Source of the DNA: Thraustochytrium sp. TN22
Taxonomy: Eukaryota > Sar > Bigyra > Thraustochytrida > Thraustochytriidae
Direction: 5' to 3'
NCBI GenBank assembly: GCA_013306675.1
Contig: JABLUY010000289.1
Location: forward strand, 1-42,152
Length of the DNA stretch: 42,152 bases
Both the position numbers and the translations under genes were made by a program. Positions 28,068-36,964 of this stretch are shown here, one piece after another. Each line of letters starts with the position of its first letter. The first letter of the stretch is position 1. The notes below the pieces were generated by a model. The model had not been told where the DNA came from. It searched no databases and saw only the letters and a list, made by a program, of their open reading frames with translations.

Positions 28068-30389
28068 ATGGCGTCGCTGCGACCGCGGCGGCAGGTGGAT
28101 GCGGCCGCCATGGGCATGGCGATGGAGGAGGGCCGCGGCTCGGGCCGCCGCGCGGAGTCCGTCGCGAGCGGGCCGCAGGACGGCGCAGCCTGGCGTCGAT
28201 ACGCGGTGGTCGCTGCGGCCATCTGCCTCGTGGTCTTCTTCGCACAGTCCGGCAGGAGCGCGGGGCCGGCGCTGGAGGGCCAGGAGGAGGCCGGGTCGTC
28301 GGCGTCGTCACCCTCGTCGTCATCGTCGTGGCCCTCGTTGCCGCAATCGTCCTTTCCGTCCACGCTCAGGTGGACGACCGACTCGGACTCCGTGGACGAG
28401 AGTGGCGAGGACGAGGATGCCGTTGACCCAGACGCCCAGGAGGATGCCGAGGTCGTACCCGAAGAAGAGGAGGACGAGGAGGAAGACATGCAGACACAGA
28501 CAAAAACGACGCAGACAAATACGCCTCCGGTGCCAGTGGAGCGCGTCAAGGTGTGCGTGACGAGCCCGAACCCGCGGGTGTCCTCGCTGTTTCTGCGCAA
28601 CGGGCTGAGCGAGTTCGGCAGCCGGATCGACTTCGTGGTGGCGCCCTCACTTCGCTCGCAAATGGCGCAGTTCGTCAAGAGCGGCGCTCTGCGCGCCTCG
28701 TCGCTGCCGCCTGCCGTGACGTGTGACCCGGCCTGGCCCCGACTCAACCTGGCCTTTCAAAAGGGGCTCACGCCAGCGGCCGCCACCGCGACTGGCCAGT
28801 CCACCTTTGTCGTGGGCGACGAATACTGCCAGTGTGCCGCGGCGCTGTGCAGCGGGGAGCGGCCGCCCGTGGCGATGCGGCAGTACTACCACACGGACCT
28901 GAGCTCGGCGTACCTGCCGCTGGGCGCCCGCTTCGAGTTCGAACCGGTGGCGGAGAGCTCACTCAAGAAGGCGAGCGAGCGGCAGTTCACGTTCAACTTC
29001 GCCGGCGCGCTCACGAGCGGGTCCCGCAAGGTGCTAGCGGAGATTCTCGAGGCCGGGCGCGCCTCGCAGGGCGTCCTGTCGCGCGGCTTCTCGCACGTGG
29101 CGCCGGCGTGGAAGAAGGACGCCGCGTCCAAGTCGTACGTGTCGCCGGAACAGTACCGCGCCGTCCTTCTGGACTCGGTCTTCACGCTGTGCCCGGCCGG
29201 CACGAACCCGGAGGCCTTTCGCATCTACGAGGCCGTGGAGGCCGGGTCCATCCCGGTCCTCGTGCAGGACGCCGAATACAAGGCGCACGCCTGCGCGGAC
29301 GCCTTCCAGCCGCTGCTCGACAGCGGCGCGCCCTTTGTAGTCATGAGCGATTGGTCCGAACTGGAAGCGACGCTGACGCGGCTGCTGCCGCAGGCGGACG
29401 TAATGCAGGCCCAGCTCCGCCAATGGCGCCGCGACTTTTGGCAGGACGTGGCGGCGCGAGTGGACTGCGCCATTCTGTCCAAGCACGAGCGCGACGCGGG
29501 CGTCCGCTTCGGGCTGCCAGCGTCCTGCACCGAGAGCGTCGCCGAGCATGTGCCGCCCGGCACCGGCGCCCGCGTGTCCACCTTTGATACCCTGTCTATG
29601 ACGCCGCAGCGCGCGCCCATCGGCGCCGGCAGCCAGATCCCGCTCATCACGGGCTGCGGCCGCAGCGGCACGCTCTCGCTGGCGGACTTTTTGCGCTCTA
29701 TCGGCGTCAATGCCGTGCACGAGCAGGTGTCCACGGCCGCCGTCAGCGTGTCGTGGCTCTACGCTGCCGAGAGCGACAAGTACCCCTTTGAGCGCACCAA
29801 CTCCATGATGCTGCGAAAGCGTATTCAGGGTTCGCTGCCGACGGGCCAGCCGCTCTTCGCGCCCGTGGTGCACCTCACGCGCCACCCGCTCAAGGTCATG
29901 AGCAGCACACGTCGCTGCTTCTGCGGCCGCGGCGACCGCTCGCGCAAGCGTGGTGCCATCAGCGACGAGCGCAGCTGGAAGTTCGCGCAGCGCTACATCC
30001 CGCGCATGCGCGCCGACCTGCCCTACGACAGCCTCGAGCGCTCCGCGCTGTACTGGCTCGAGTGGAACAAGCTCATTGCGAAGCGCTACCCTGGCGCCAC
30101 GCACCTGCGCCTCGAGGACCTCGACCCGGGCCACCTCGTTCGCGCGCTCCGCCTCGACGAAGTGGACTCCGCGTCCATCCCGCGTGCCATCCCGCGCTCC
30201 AAGGCACACACTTCGCCTGACGAGGAGCGCGTCCGCCTGCCCGACGTCACCTGGACCGAGCTTGTCAACCTTGACGCCAACCTCGCGCAGGAGGTTTTTG
30301 AGCTCGCCCAGCACTACGGCTATGAGGAGGGCAACACGCTGCAAGACGCCATTGCGGCCGAATCGGGCAGTGCCGACTCCTTGCCTTGA
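28068..30389 (+). CDS. exostosin/RXYLT1-like glycosyltransferase fused to a sulfotransferase-like domain
   Basis: A 773-residue type II Golgi-type protein. One membrane anchor lies at about 45-59. An acidic, Ser/Asp/Glu-rich stem (70-145) follows. The first enzyme region (about 155-500) resembles GT47/RXYLT1-type transferases, with FNFAGALTSGSRK and the nucleotide-sugar motif SVFTLCPAGTNPEAFRIYEA, then VEAGSIPVLV (about 356-400). The second region (about 520-745) looks like a PAPS-dependent sulfotransferase: a P-loop ITGCGRSGT near 524-533 and a 3'-phosphate-binding HLTRHPLKVMSSTRR near 600, followed by CFCGRGDR. Together they suggest synthesis and sulfation of one glycan by a single chain in the Golgi. 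Donor and acceptor are unknown. Several Met codons cluster at the start; 28068 is the first in frame with a GCC-rich context. Confidence 0.8.
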   Translation: MASLRPRRQVDAAAMGMAMEEGRGSGRRAESVASGPQDGAAWRRYAVVAAAICLVVFFAQSGRSAGPALEGQEEAGSSASSPSSSSSWPSLPQSSFPSTLRWTTDSDSVDESGEDEDAVDPDAQEDAEVVPEEEEDEEEDMQTQTKTTQTNTPPVPVERVKVCVTSPNPRVSSLFLRNGLSEFGSRIDFVVAPSLRSQMAQFVKSGALRASSLPPAVTCDPAWPRLNLAFQKGLTPAAATATGQSTFVVGDEYCQCAAALCSGERPPVAMRQYYHTDLSSAYLPLGARFEFEPVAESSLKKASERQFTFNFAGALTSGSRKVLAEILEAGRASQGVLSRGFSHVAPAWKKDAASKSYVSPEQYRAVLLDSVFTLCPAGTNPEAFRIYEAVEAGSIPVLVQDAEYKAHACADAFQPLLDSGAPFVVMSDWSELEATLTRLLPQADVMQAQLRQWRRDFWQDVAARVDCAILSKHERDAGVRFGLPASCTESVAEHVPPGTGARVSTFDTLSMTPQRAPIGAGSQIPLITGCGRSGTLSLADFLRSIGVNAVHEQVSTAAVSVSWLYAAESDKYPFERTNSMMLRKRIQGSLPTGQPLFAPVVHLTRHPLKVMSSTRRCFCGRGDRSRKRGAISDERSWKFAQRYIPRMRADLPYDSLERSALYWLEWNKLIAKRYPGATHLRLEDLDPGHLVRALRLDEVDSASIPRAIPRSKAHTSPDEERVRLPDVTWTELVNLDANLAQEVFELAQHYGYEEGNTLQDAIAAESGSADSLP

Positions 30390-30524
30390 AACAAAGCCTT
30401 TCTGCTAACGTGAAGTTAGAGTAGGGACGAGAAGAAATCCTGCTACCCTCTGCTGCTTTGCTGCTTGGGCTGCTTCTGCTAGTTTGGCTGTTCTTGGTGC
30501 GACTTTGTTGCTGACGCTACTAAT

Positions 30525-32030
30525 CTACTGCTGCATTTGCCGCTGCATCCTCGTGCCATGGACCAGTCTCGCAGGGTCGGCGCGTAATGCGCATGACTGG
30601 CACGGGAAGCGCTTGCGAAAGAGTGGGGAGAACCAAAAGTTGAGCGCGAAGTTGGCAGTCCCCGCGCCCATCGCCGGGCTGTCCACCTGGTGCCACCAGT
30701 GCGATGGCAAGAAGAGCATGTCCCCGGCGTCAATCACGCATCGCAGCGCGCCCTCGCTGCCGGGAAGCCCGCCGCTTCGCGTGGCGTCCGGGTTGTCCGG
30801 CGCCGTATTGACGATGCTGGCGGACGCCATGAAGCGGGTTCGCGTGGCTGCGGCATCCTTGACCTCGAAAATGGCCTCGCGCAGAAACCCCTCAGCAAGG
30901 CTCCCGGGCGGTAGCAGCGTCAGCTCCTTGCGGCCCTCCACTTGAAAGAGCAGATTCTCAAAGGCGTCCATGTGGAGACAGCTGGTCGTATTGCCCGCCG
31001 AGAGCCACATGTTAGTGGCCTCCAGCGGTGGAAAGAGCCGCGCCAATGCCGACGCGACCTCGGGCCGCCGCTCGGCCATCAGGTGCTGGTACTCGATGTA
31101 GTCCACCGTCGCGCTCCCCTCGGCCACGCGCATGCGTCGCAAAAAGTCGCCCAGTCTCATGACTTCGTTTGCTGGCCGCGTCAGCACGCGCGAGGCGTCC
31201 AACAGACGGTCGCGCACGTGCTGCGGCACCGAGACCGGGTCTGCCGCGCTCCAAGCGTCCGTGGACTCGGTGCACTCAAAGTGGCCCCAGCCGTCCGCGC
31301 CCCGGGGCACCACCTTGACATCCACCTCGTCCTCCTGTGCCGCCGTGTCCTCCCATGGCCGCCACTGCAGCGGCCGCCCGTGCAGCTCCAGGAAACGGCG
31401 CAAGCCGCCGCGCACGACAACGGGCCGCTGTCGCTGCACAAACTCGCGCACAAGCACCTCTGGCGAGGCGTCCTCAGCCGCCAGTTCTTCGCAGGCCGCA
31501 GGACACTCGAGACTTTCGTCAAGTGCCTGCGCCTGGCGCCCTTGCCAGTCCAGCGAGCCGTCTGCCTCGCGTGCCAGGCCGGTTGCCGCGTTCACCGTCG
31601 CGAGGAGCTCCTCCAAGGGCGCCTCGCACGCCACCTCGGCGTCGGCCGCTGGCAGCCTCGGCGGAGCTTTTAGAGCTTCCACGCCGATGTCTGCTTCCGG
31701 TTGCAACAGACAGTGCCCGTGCTCGTCGTCATGCTCGTACACGAGCACCTTGCCCTGCACCGCCCAGCACGTGCTGCACGCCACCACCTCCAGGACCGCC
31801 GCATCCTGTGCGTACGCCTTTTGCAGCTCCTGCACGCGCCCTGCACCGCACGCTGCCAGCACCACATGCCTCTCGCGCCGCGCCTGCGCCACGCGCGCCT
31901 CCGCGAGCTCCAAGCCGCGCGCCACGTGCACGAGCATGGCCGCCCCGGCCGCCATGGCCACCACCGCCGCAGTCAGCGGCACGCGTGCGGCTCTACGGCG
32001 CCGCACGCGCTCCCGCTGGAGGCCCGCCAT
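30525..32030 (-). CDS. membrane-anchored JmjC/cupin-8 domain protein
   Basis: 501 residues with a basic start (RERVRRRRAAR), a membrane helix at about 16-36 and a JmjC-type cupin (about 220-490). The 2-oxoglutarate/Fe(II) site has His353-Met-Asp355 in LHMDAFENLLFQV and a distal His447 in LPSHWWHQV. The Lys near KELTLLPPG would bind 2-oxoglutarate. It resembles FIH/JMJD-type hydroxylases. Because the N-terminus is a type II anchor, the catalytic domain is predicted lumenal, so a nuclear histone target is unlikely; protein hydroxylation in the ER or Golgi is inferred. I chose the Met at 32030 as it precedes the basic-anchor pattern; the in-frame Met at 32168 adds 46 residues. The stop lies 133 bases from the converging stop of the fusion gene. 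Confidence 0.78.
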   Translation of the reverse strand: MAGLQRERVRRRRAARVPLTAAVVAMAAGAAMLVHVARGLELAEARVAQARRERHVVLAACGAGRVQELQKAYAQDAAVLEVVACSTCWAVQGKVLVYEHDDEHGHCLLQPEADIGVEALKAPPRLPAADAEVACEAPLEELLATVNAATGLAREADGSLDWQGRQAQALDESLECPAACEELAAEDASPEVLVREFVQRQRPVVVRGGLRRFLELHGRPLQWRPWEDTAAQEDEVDVKVVPRGADGWGHFECTESTDAWSAADPVSVPQHVRDRLLDASRVLTRPANEVMRLGDFLRRMRVAEGSATVDYIEYQHLMAERRPEVASALARLFPPLEATNMWLSAGNTTSCLHMDAFENLLFQVEGRKELTLLPPGSLAEGFLREAIFEVKDAAATRTRFMASASIVNTAPDNPDATRSGGLPGSEGALRCVIDAGDMLFLPSHWWHQVDSPAMGAGTANFALNFWFSPLFRKRFPCQSCALRADPARLVHGTRMQRQMQQ

Positions 32031-32869
32031 GCCGCCGTCTAGGTCGCCCGTGCCGTGCCAGCAGGCTCCGAAGAAGAAGATCTGGACGGGACCCGTGGCC
32101 AGGAAGACCAGGCGAGATGGGACAGGGTCGTTGCATACGCTCGTCCACATCTCCATCGCCAAGCGCATCGTGCGCGTGCTGAGGACGGTGAAGATTTACA
32201 TTGTGCATGCATGGGATCGAGAGGCAAGGTCGCACACGCAATGAGGTTCGAGTTGGCAAGCTCTCAGCGCAACCACCGCAGCCGAGCCGACGCCTCGTTG
32301 AGCAAGAAGCACGGGGCGGTCGTGCGGCTTCGAGGAATCGATCCATCTTGCGTGATAAGTTGCCTCGGGAGTCACAAATGGCCTCTCATTGCTCTGACCG
32401 CGTCCTTGGCCGTTTAATCCTTGCAGACGCACATGCATGCACGCAGCCCCGCGAGCAAGCACACAGCGTGCGCCTGTCCCGCGCATGCACTTGGAAAACA
32501 AGTTCGTTGCGTCGCGGGCCAAGCTCTGGCTCGAGACGGTCCATCGACTTTGGCATCGCGGCCAGCGCCGACCGCGCTGGCCATGATTGTGTCTCGTCCT
32601 CTCGTCCTTGTGCCTGTGTGCCATTGCCCTCGCGTCCTCGCGTCCTCGCGTCCTCGCGTCCTCGCGTCCTCGTGTCGTCGTCCTTGTCCTCGTCCCTGTT
32701 GTTCTCGCGTCGTCGCATCCTCGCGTCGTAGCATTCTCGCGTCCTCGTCCTTGTCGTCGTCGTCCTTGTTGTCGTCGTCCATGTTGTTCTCGTCCTTGTT
32801 GTCGTCGTCCTTGTCGTCGGCGTCCACGCGCAGCGCAGCAGCGGCGAGCAGAGCCGTGAGGGCGGGCGC
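32031..32869. other. divergent intergenic region with CGTCCTCG minisatellite
   Basis: Unique sequence up to about 32580, then repeats as listed separately, reaching to within 50 bases of the SDR start. No convincing open frame: the Arg-Thr and Asp-Asp-Lys frames here are repeat-encoded. Confidence 0.55.
32629..32825. repeat. CGTCCTCG octamer array grading into GTCGTCGTCCTTGTT units
   Basis: About five perfect CGTCCTCG octamers at 32629-32672 are followed by diverged copies and then 15-18-base GTCGTCGTCCTTGTT variants to 32825. The array sits in the promoter-side flank of the SDR gene, on a pyrimidine-rich plus strand. Confidence 0.85.
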
Positions 32870-34978
32870 ATGCCGAAGCGCGCGCGCGAGGAGGGCGAGG
32901 GCGCAGCGGCGGGCGCCGGCGCCGGCGCGGCGACGCAGGCCGGGCCCGGCAGCGCCATGAGCGGCGGCGCCATGGAGGTTGATGGCGCCGCGCCAACGGG
33001 TGGCGCCGGCGAGGCCGCGCGCGACGCGGCGCCGGGCGGCGCGGAGGGCGGCGCGGAGGGCGGCGCGGAGGGCGGCGAGGCGGCGGAGGCGCCGCTGGAG
33101 CCGCTGCCGTTCTCGGAGGAAGACCTGCAGGCCGCCGTGCGCGTGGGCGAGGCGCTGCGCAAGGACCCCGAGCTGTACGAGCGCAAGGACATGCGGCCGC
33201 TGCGCGCGGCGTGGGGCACCTTCGTGCAGGCCAAGGCGCGCAAAATGTTCAACGTCAAGTCCAAGTTCGACGAGCGTAAGCAACGCGAGATGCGCCAGCG
33301 CGCCCACGACAAGCGCCTGCTGGAGCAGCGGGCGCTGCGCGCGCAGCGCCTCGCGCACCTGTCGGCGCTGCAGGGCGCGAGCAACAGCGCCATGGCGGCC
33401 ATTCCGGACGGCGCCGTGGACGACGGCGTGAACACGAGCCACGGCACGGCCGGTGGCGTCGAGTCTGTGGCGCAGGTGCTGCGCGCCGAGGCGGCGCTGG
33501 CCGACGCCGAGGCGGCCGTGGCTACGGCCGCCGCCGCCCAGAGCGAGGCGGAGGACGCCACTGCCGCCGCGACCGCCGCCGAGGACACCGCCAGCGCTGG
33601 CGCCGCTGGCCCTGCTGGCGCTGCCGGAAAGGACGCGGGGGGCGAGGAAGAGGGCGACCTTTTGTACAAGCCACGGTCGTGCTACTGCTGCAAGCGGCGG
33701 TTTTTCCGCATGCACCACTTCTACGACAGCTTCTGCCCGGACTGCGCCAAGCTGAACTGGGACAAGCGCTTCCAGACGTGCGACATGAACGGCAAGGTGG
33801 CGCTGGTCACGGGCGGCCGCGTCAAGATCGGCTACCAGATCGCGCTCAAGCTGCTGCGCATGGGCGCGCACGTGATCGTGACGACCCGCTTCACGGCGGA
33901 CGCCGCGCTGCGCTTCGCCAAGGAGCGCGACTTTGCCGGCTTCAAGGACCGCCTGCGCATCGAGGGCCTCGACTTTCGAGACATCAAGGCGGTGGAGGCC
34001 TTCGCGCTGGCGCTCGACCGCCGCCTCGACCGCCTCGACGTCATCATCAACAATGCCTGCCAGACCATTCGCCGCCCGCCGCAGTACTACAAGCACCTGC
34101 TGCCAACCGAGGAGGCGTTTTTGCGCCTGCGCGACGGCGCGGCCGTGGATGCCAAGGACCTCCCGGCCGGCCTTGCGCCAGCCCAGGTCGAGGCGGCTCG
34201 CGGCGTCATTGACGAGACGCCCTGGCACGGCATCACGTCCTCGGAGCAGCGCTCCGTCAAGGACCGCGTCCCGGACGTGGCGGGCGTTGCCGCCGAGACC
34301 GAGGCGGCCGTGAGCCGCAGCGACGCGGCCTCCGCCACGACGCGCGTGCTGTCGTCCGCGCACATGACGCAGACGGCGCTCGCGCCAGAGGACGTCGAGA
34401 ACAGCGACGAGGTCTTCCCGCCCGGCCAGGTCGATGGCAACGGCCAGCAGATCGACCTGCGCAAGCGCACCTCCTGGGTGCTCACGCTGTCCGAGGTGTC
34501 CACGGCGGAGATCGTCGAGGTGCTGGCCGTCAACGCCGTGGCGCCCATGATCCTCGCCGGCAAGCTCAAGGGCCTCATGATTCGCTCGCGTGAGGCAGAC
34601 GCCGCGGCGGGCCGCGGCGACGCAGGCCGCTACGTGGTCAACGTGTCCGCCATGGAGGGCAAGTTCAACCGCGTCAAGTCGCCCTTTCATGCGCACACCA
34701 ACGCCGCCAAGAGTAGCCTCAATATGGTCACGCTCACCAGCGGGCCCGACTACGCGCAGCACGGCATCTTTATGACGGCTGTCGACACGGGCTGGGTCAA
34801 CATCGAGCTGCCCACGCCGGATGCAGCGCGCGTCGTCAAGACCAACAACTTTCAGACGCCCATTGATGAGGTCGATGCTGCGGCTCGCGTCATTGACCCC
34901 GTCGTCTCCGGCATGCTCGACCCGGAGAAGCGCGTGCACTCTGTCTTTCTCAAAGATTATCACGTCACGGAGTGGTGA
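32870..34978 (+). CDS. zinc-ribbon-fused atypical short-chain dehydrogenase/reductase
   Basis: A 702-residue protein. The N-terminus to about 260 is low-complexity (Gly/Ala/Glu) with a charged helical part (about 100-165). Clustered Cys and His follow (CYCCKRRFFRMHH and FCPDC, about 270-292), a likely zinc-binding element. The rest is a Rossmann SDR: TGGRVKIG near 313 (NAD(P) loop), NNACQTIRR, and NVSAMEGKF followed by HAHTNAAK. In the usual SYK active site the Tyr position (Lys minus four) is Thr, while Ser and Lys remain. Long insertions occur after NNACQTIRR. The segment from the zinc element into the SDR looks continuous, and I recall bacterial and eukaryotic relatives with the same HTNxAK signature, so this is a family trait. 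Substrate unknown. The Met at 32870 begins MPKRAREE, nuclear-signal-like. Confidence 0.8.
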   Translation: MPKRAREEGEGAAAGAGAGAATQAGPGSAMSGGAMEVDGAAPTGGAGEAARDAAPGGAEGGAEGGAEGGEAAEAPLEPLPFSEEDLQAAVRVGEALRKDPELYERKDMRPLRAAWGTFVQAKARKMFNVKSKFDERKQREMRQRAHDKRLLEQRALRAQRLAHLSALQGASNSAMAAIPDGAVDDGVNTSHGTAGGVESVAQVLRAEAALADAEAAVATAAAAQSEAEDATAAATAAEDTASAGAAGPAGAAGKDAGGEEEGDLLYKPRSCYCCKRRFFRMHHFYDSFCPDCAKLNWDKRFQTCDMNGKVALVTGGRVKIGYQIALKLLRMGAHVIVTTRFTADAALRFAKERDFAGFKDRLRIEGLDFRDIKAVEAFALALDRRLDRLDVIINNACQTIRRPPQYYKHLLPTEEAFLRLRDGAAVDAKDLPAGLAPAQVEAARGVIDETPWHGITSSEQRSVKDRVPDVAGVAAETEAAVSRSDAASATTRVLSSAHMTQTALAPEDVENSDEVFPPGQVDGNGQQIDLRKRTSWVLTLSEVSTAEIVEVLAVNAVAPMILAGKLKGLMIRSREADAAAGRGDAGRYVVNVSAMEGKFNRVKSPFHAHTNAAKSSLNMVTLTSGPDYAQHGIFMTAVDTGWVNIELPTPDAARVVKTNNFQTPIDEVDAAARVIDPVVSGMLDPEKRVHSVFLKDYHVTEW

Positions 34979-35083
34979 GACGGCGCCGTGCAAACTTGAG
35001 AACGCCGCGCAGCGCATATAGAACAGAACAGAAGCGTACAAAGATCATACCCCATGCTAGGACTGCCCCCTCCCCATGCCCTT

Positions 35084-35466
35084 TTATCTCCGCGTGCAGG
35101 CGTGCTCGATCAGTTGCGCAAGCTCGTCGAGGCCTTGCGATACCTCCGTCGACATGGCGGCGAACTCCGTGCGCAACATGCGCAGGTCCAACTCGGCATG
35201 CTTGACGCGAACGTCGAGGTCGCGCACCGTCTTGGCCAGCGCCGAGCTCGGCTCTTGCCGCGAGGCCCTTGTGGTCTGCCTCGGCGAGCGGCCATCCGGC
35301 TTTTTGCCAGCCAGCGGCAGCGTCTTCCTCCTCGTGAGGGACTTGGCAATAGGTTTCGACTTGTTCTCCTTCCCTGGCGTCTTCGCGTTCTCCATAGGAG
35401 CGTCTTGCCCGTCGCCAGCACCAGGCGCGGGTGTCTCCTCGCCTGGCTCACAGGAAGCGCCGCGGT

Positions 35467-35511
<45 letters not shown>

Positions 35512-36745
35512 GAACTTTGGCCTGCGGCGTGCGTGGAGATCTGGCCTCTGCAGGGCGCTGCTCGATAAAAAAGAAGGACAGGCCGACCTCGGTGAGAACG
35601 GCCACGGCAGCGTCTGCGTGCGGCGAAGCGCCGGCCTCCCGAGCCCAGGACGGTAGGCCAGCTGCTGCGTCCAGCGCGCAGCTGCAGGACCCCAGAAGAG
35701 ACGTCCCGGGTACGGCCGCAAAGCCCTGCCGCAAAATGTCGAGGATTGCGCTGGCGGGGCGGTCGAAGCGCCGCAAGCCATAGAGCTTGATCCAAGGCTG
35801 GCCCTTTTGCACAAAGGCTCCCACGACCCAGGCGCCGGCGGCTCGGTCCGCAAGCAGCCACTGCGGCGCGCCGGGCGCACAGAGCGCCTGGTACGTGACG
35901 CGCTCGGCCCCAGACGGCACCGAGACCAGCTTGCGGATGCCGTCGCGGCGGCACAGGAGCGCGGTCTCGCCGTCCTGCACCCACTGCGCGGCGGCCCAGT
36001 CGCGACCCGCGCCAACCTGGCCGCTGGCGGGCGGCGAGGCTTGCAGGTCGACGCAGAAAGCGCGGCCAGCACCCTCATCCACCGCGAGCGCCTGCTGGCC
36101 TGTGCGTATGAAGGCGCAAGCCACGAGACGGGCGCCGGTCTCGAAGCGTTGCACGCGGGGCTGATGCGCCGCCAGCTCGCGCGCCGACAGGTAGTGCGGA
36201 TACTCCACGCGCAGGAGCATGCCGGACCGCGTCGCGAGCGCAATCCAGTAATGTTCGACGCCGAGGCGGCCGGCCGCAAGCGCCACGAGCGCGTCAAGCT
36301 CGGGTCGGGTCTCCTGGAGCGGCACACGCATGCGCAGCTGCCAGAGCACGGGCGGCGCCGCGGCGCCCTCGTCCCCGTCCTCAATGGCGCCGAACCAGGC
36401 CCGAAACCCGAGCTGAAAGACCTTGAGCTCGCCGCCGGCCACGACGGCGAGCACCTCGACCTTGTCGTCCAGGAACCTGAGTCCGCGCACGTGTTCCCCC
36501 GCATCGGCGGCGACGTCCTTGCCCATGAGAAACGGCATGCGCACCTGCACGGCCTCCGCCTCATCCCCGTCCCCCTGCTCCGCCGCCGCCTCGAGGCGCT
36601 CCAGGTGGAAGAGGTCCACGCGCGCGCTGCCCTCGCGCGCCAGCGCCGCCACGCCCAGGCCGGCCGAGACCGCCACCAGGCAGGCCGCCGCCGCGCCGCC
36701 GCCGCGCGCCGCGCCGGCGTACGCCTGCACGGCCGCGCGCCCCAT
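35084..36745 (-). CDS. unrecognised protein with poly-Ala tract and C-terminal coiled coil
   Basis: 553 residues; I do not recognise the family. An N-terminal Ala/Gly/Val-rich hydrophobic stretch (about 15-37) could be a signal or anchor. Residues 45-400 alternate short beta-type strands (VEVLAVVAGGELKVFQLGF; YWIALATRSGMLLRVEYP), as in a beta-propeller, but no WD or kelch signature is clear. A run of 13 Ala is encoded by the CTG/CAG tract at 35469-35508. A basic Lys/Arg/Ser-rich linker (about 450-500) precedes a final coiled coil (about 502-550). The stop converges with the SDR gene with 105 bases between; the start is 219 bases from the divergent coiled-coil gene. Confidence 0.65.
35469..35508. 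repeat. CTG/CAG trinucleotide repeat in coding sequence
   Basis: About 13 uninterrupted CTG units on the plus strand. In the minus-strand gene they read as GCA (Ala). Such tracts expand and contract readily and are likely to vary in length between strains. Confidence 0.9.
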
Positions 36746-36964
36746 CCCGCCCGCCCGCCGCCGCCCTCCCGCCCGCGCGCGCCCGCGCCCGCGCCGCGCC
36801 GCGCCGCGCGGCGGTTAGGTCTCTGCCGGCGAGGTCGAGCACCGAGGAGGCCGTCAAGTTTTTCCCTCTCCTGACCATGGTGCCGAGGATGGTGGCGGCG
36901 ACGGCAATTCGAAAAGCGCGCGCGGGGCCGGCGCGCGCGCGCGAGGCCGCGGGCGCGCGGCGCC
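36746..36964. promoter_or_regulatory. compact divergent promoter of the coiled-coil gene pair
   Basis: 219 bases separate the two start codons. The sequence is almost pure GC with CCCGCCCG and CGCGCCGC runs; only 36855-36915 is less GC-rich (AAGTTTTTCCCTCTCC). A shared bidirectional promoter is the simplest reading; no motif is recognised. Confidence 0.5.

Noticed and set aside
32414-35041. 875-codon minus-strand frame antisense to the SDR gene
   Set aside because: Shadow frame; the Asp-Asp-Lys-Asp part is encoded by the minisatellite.
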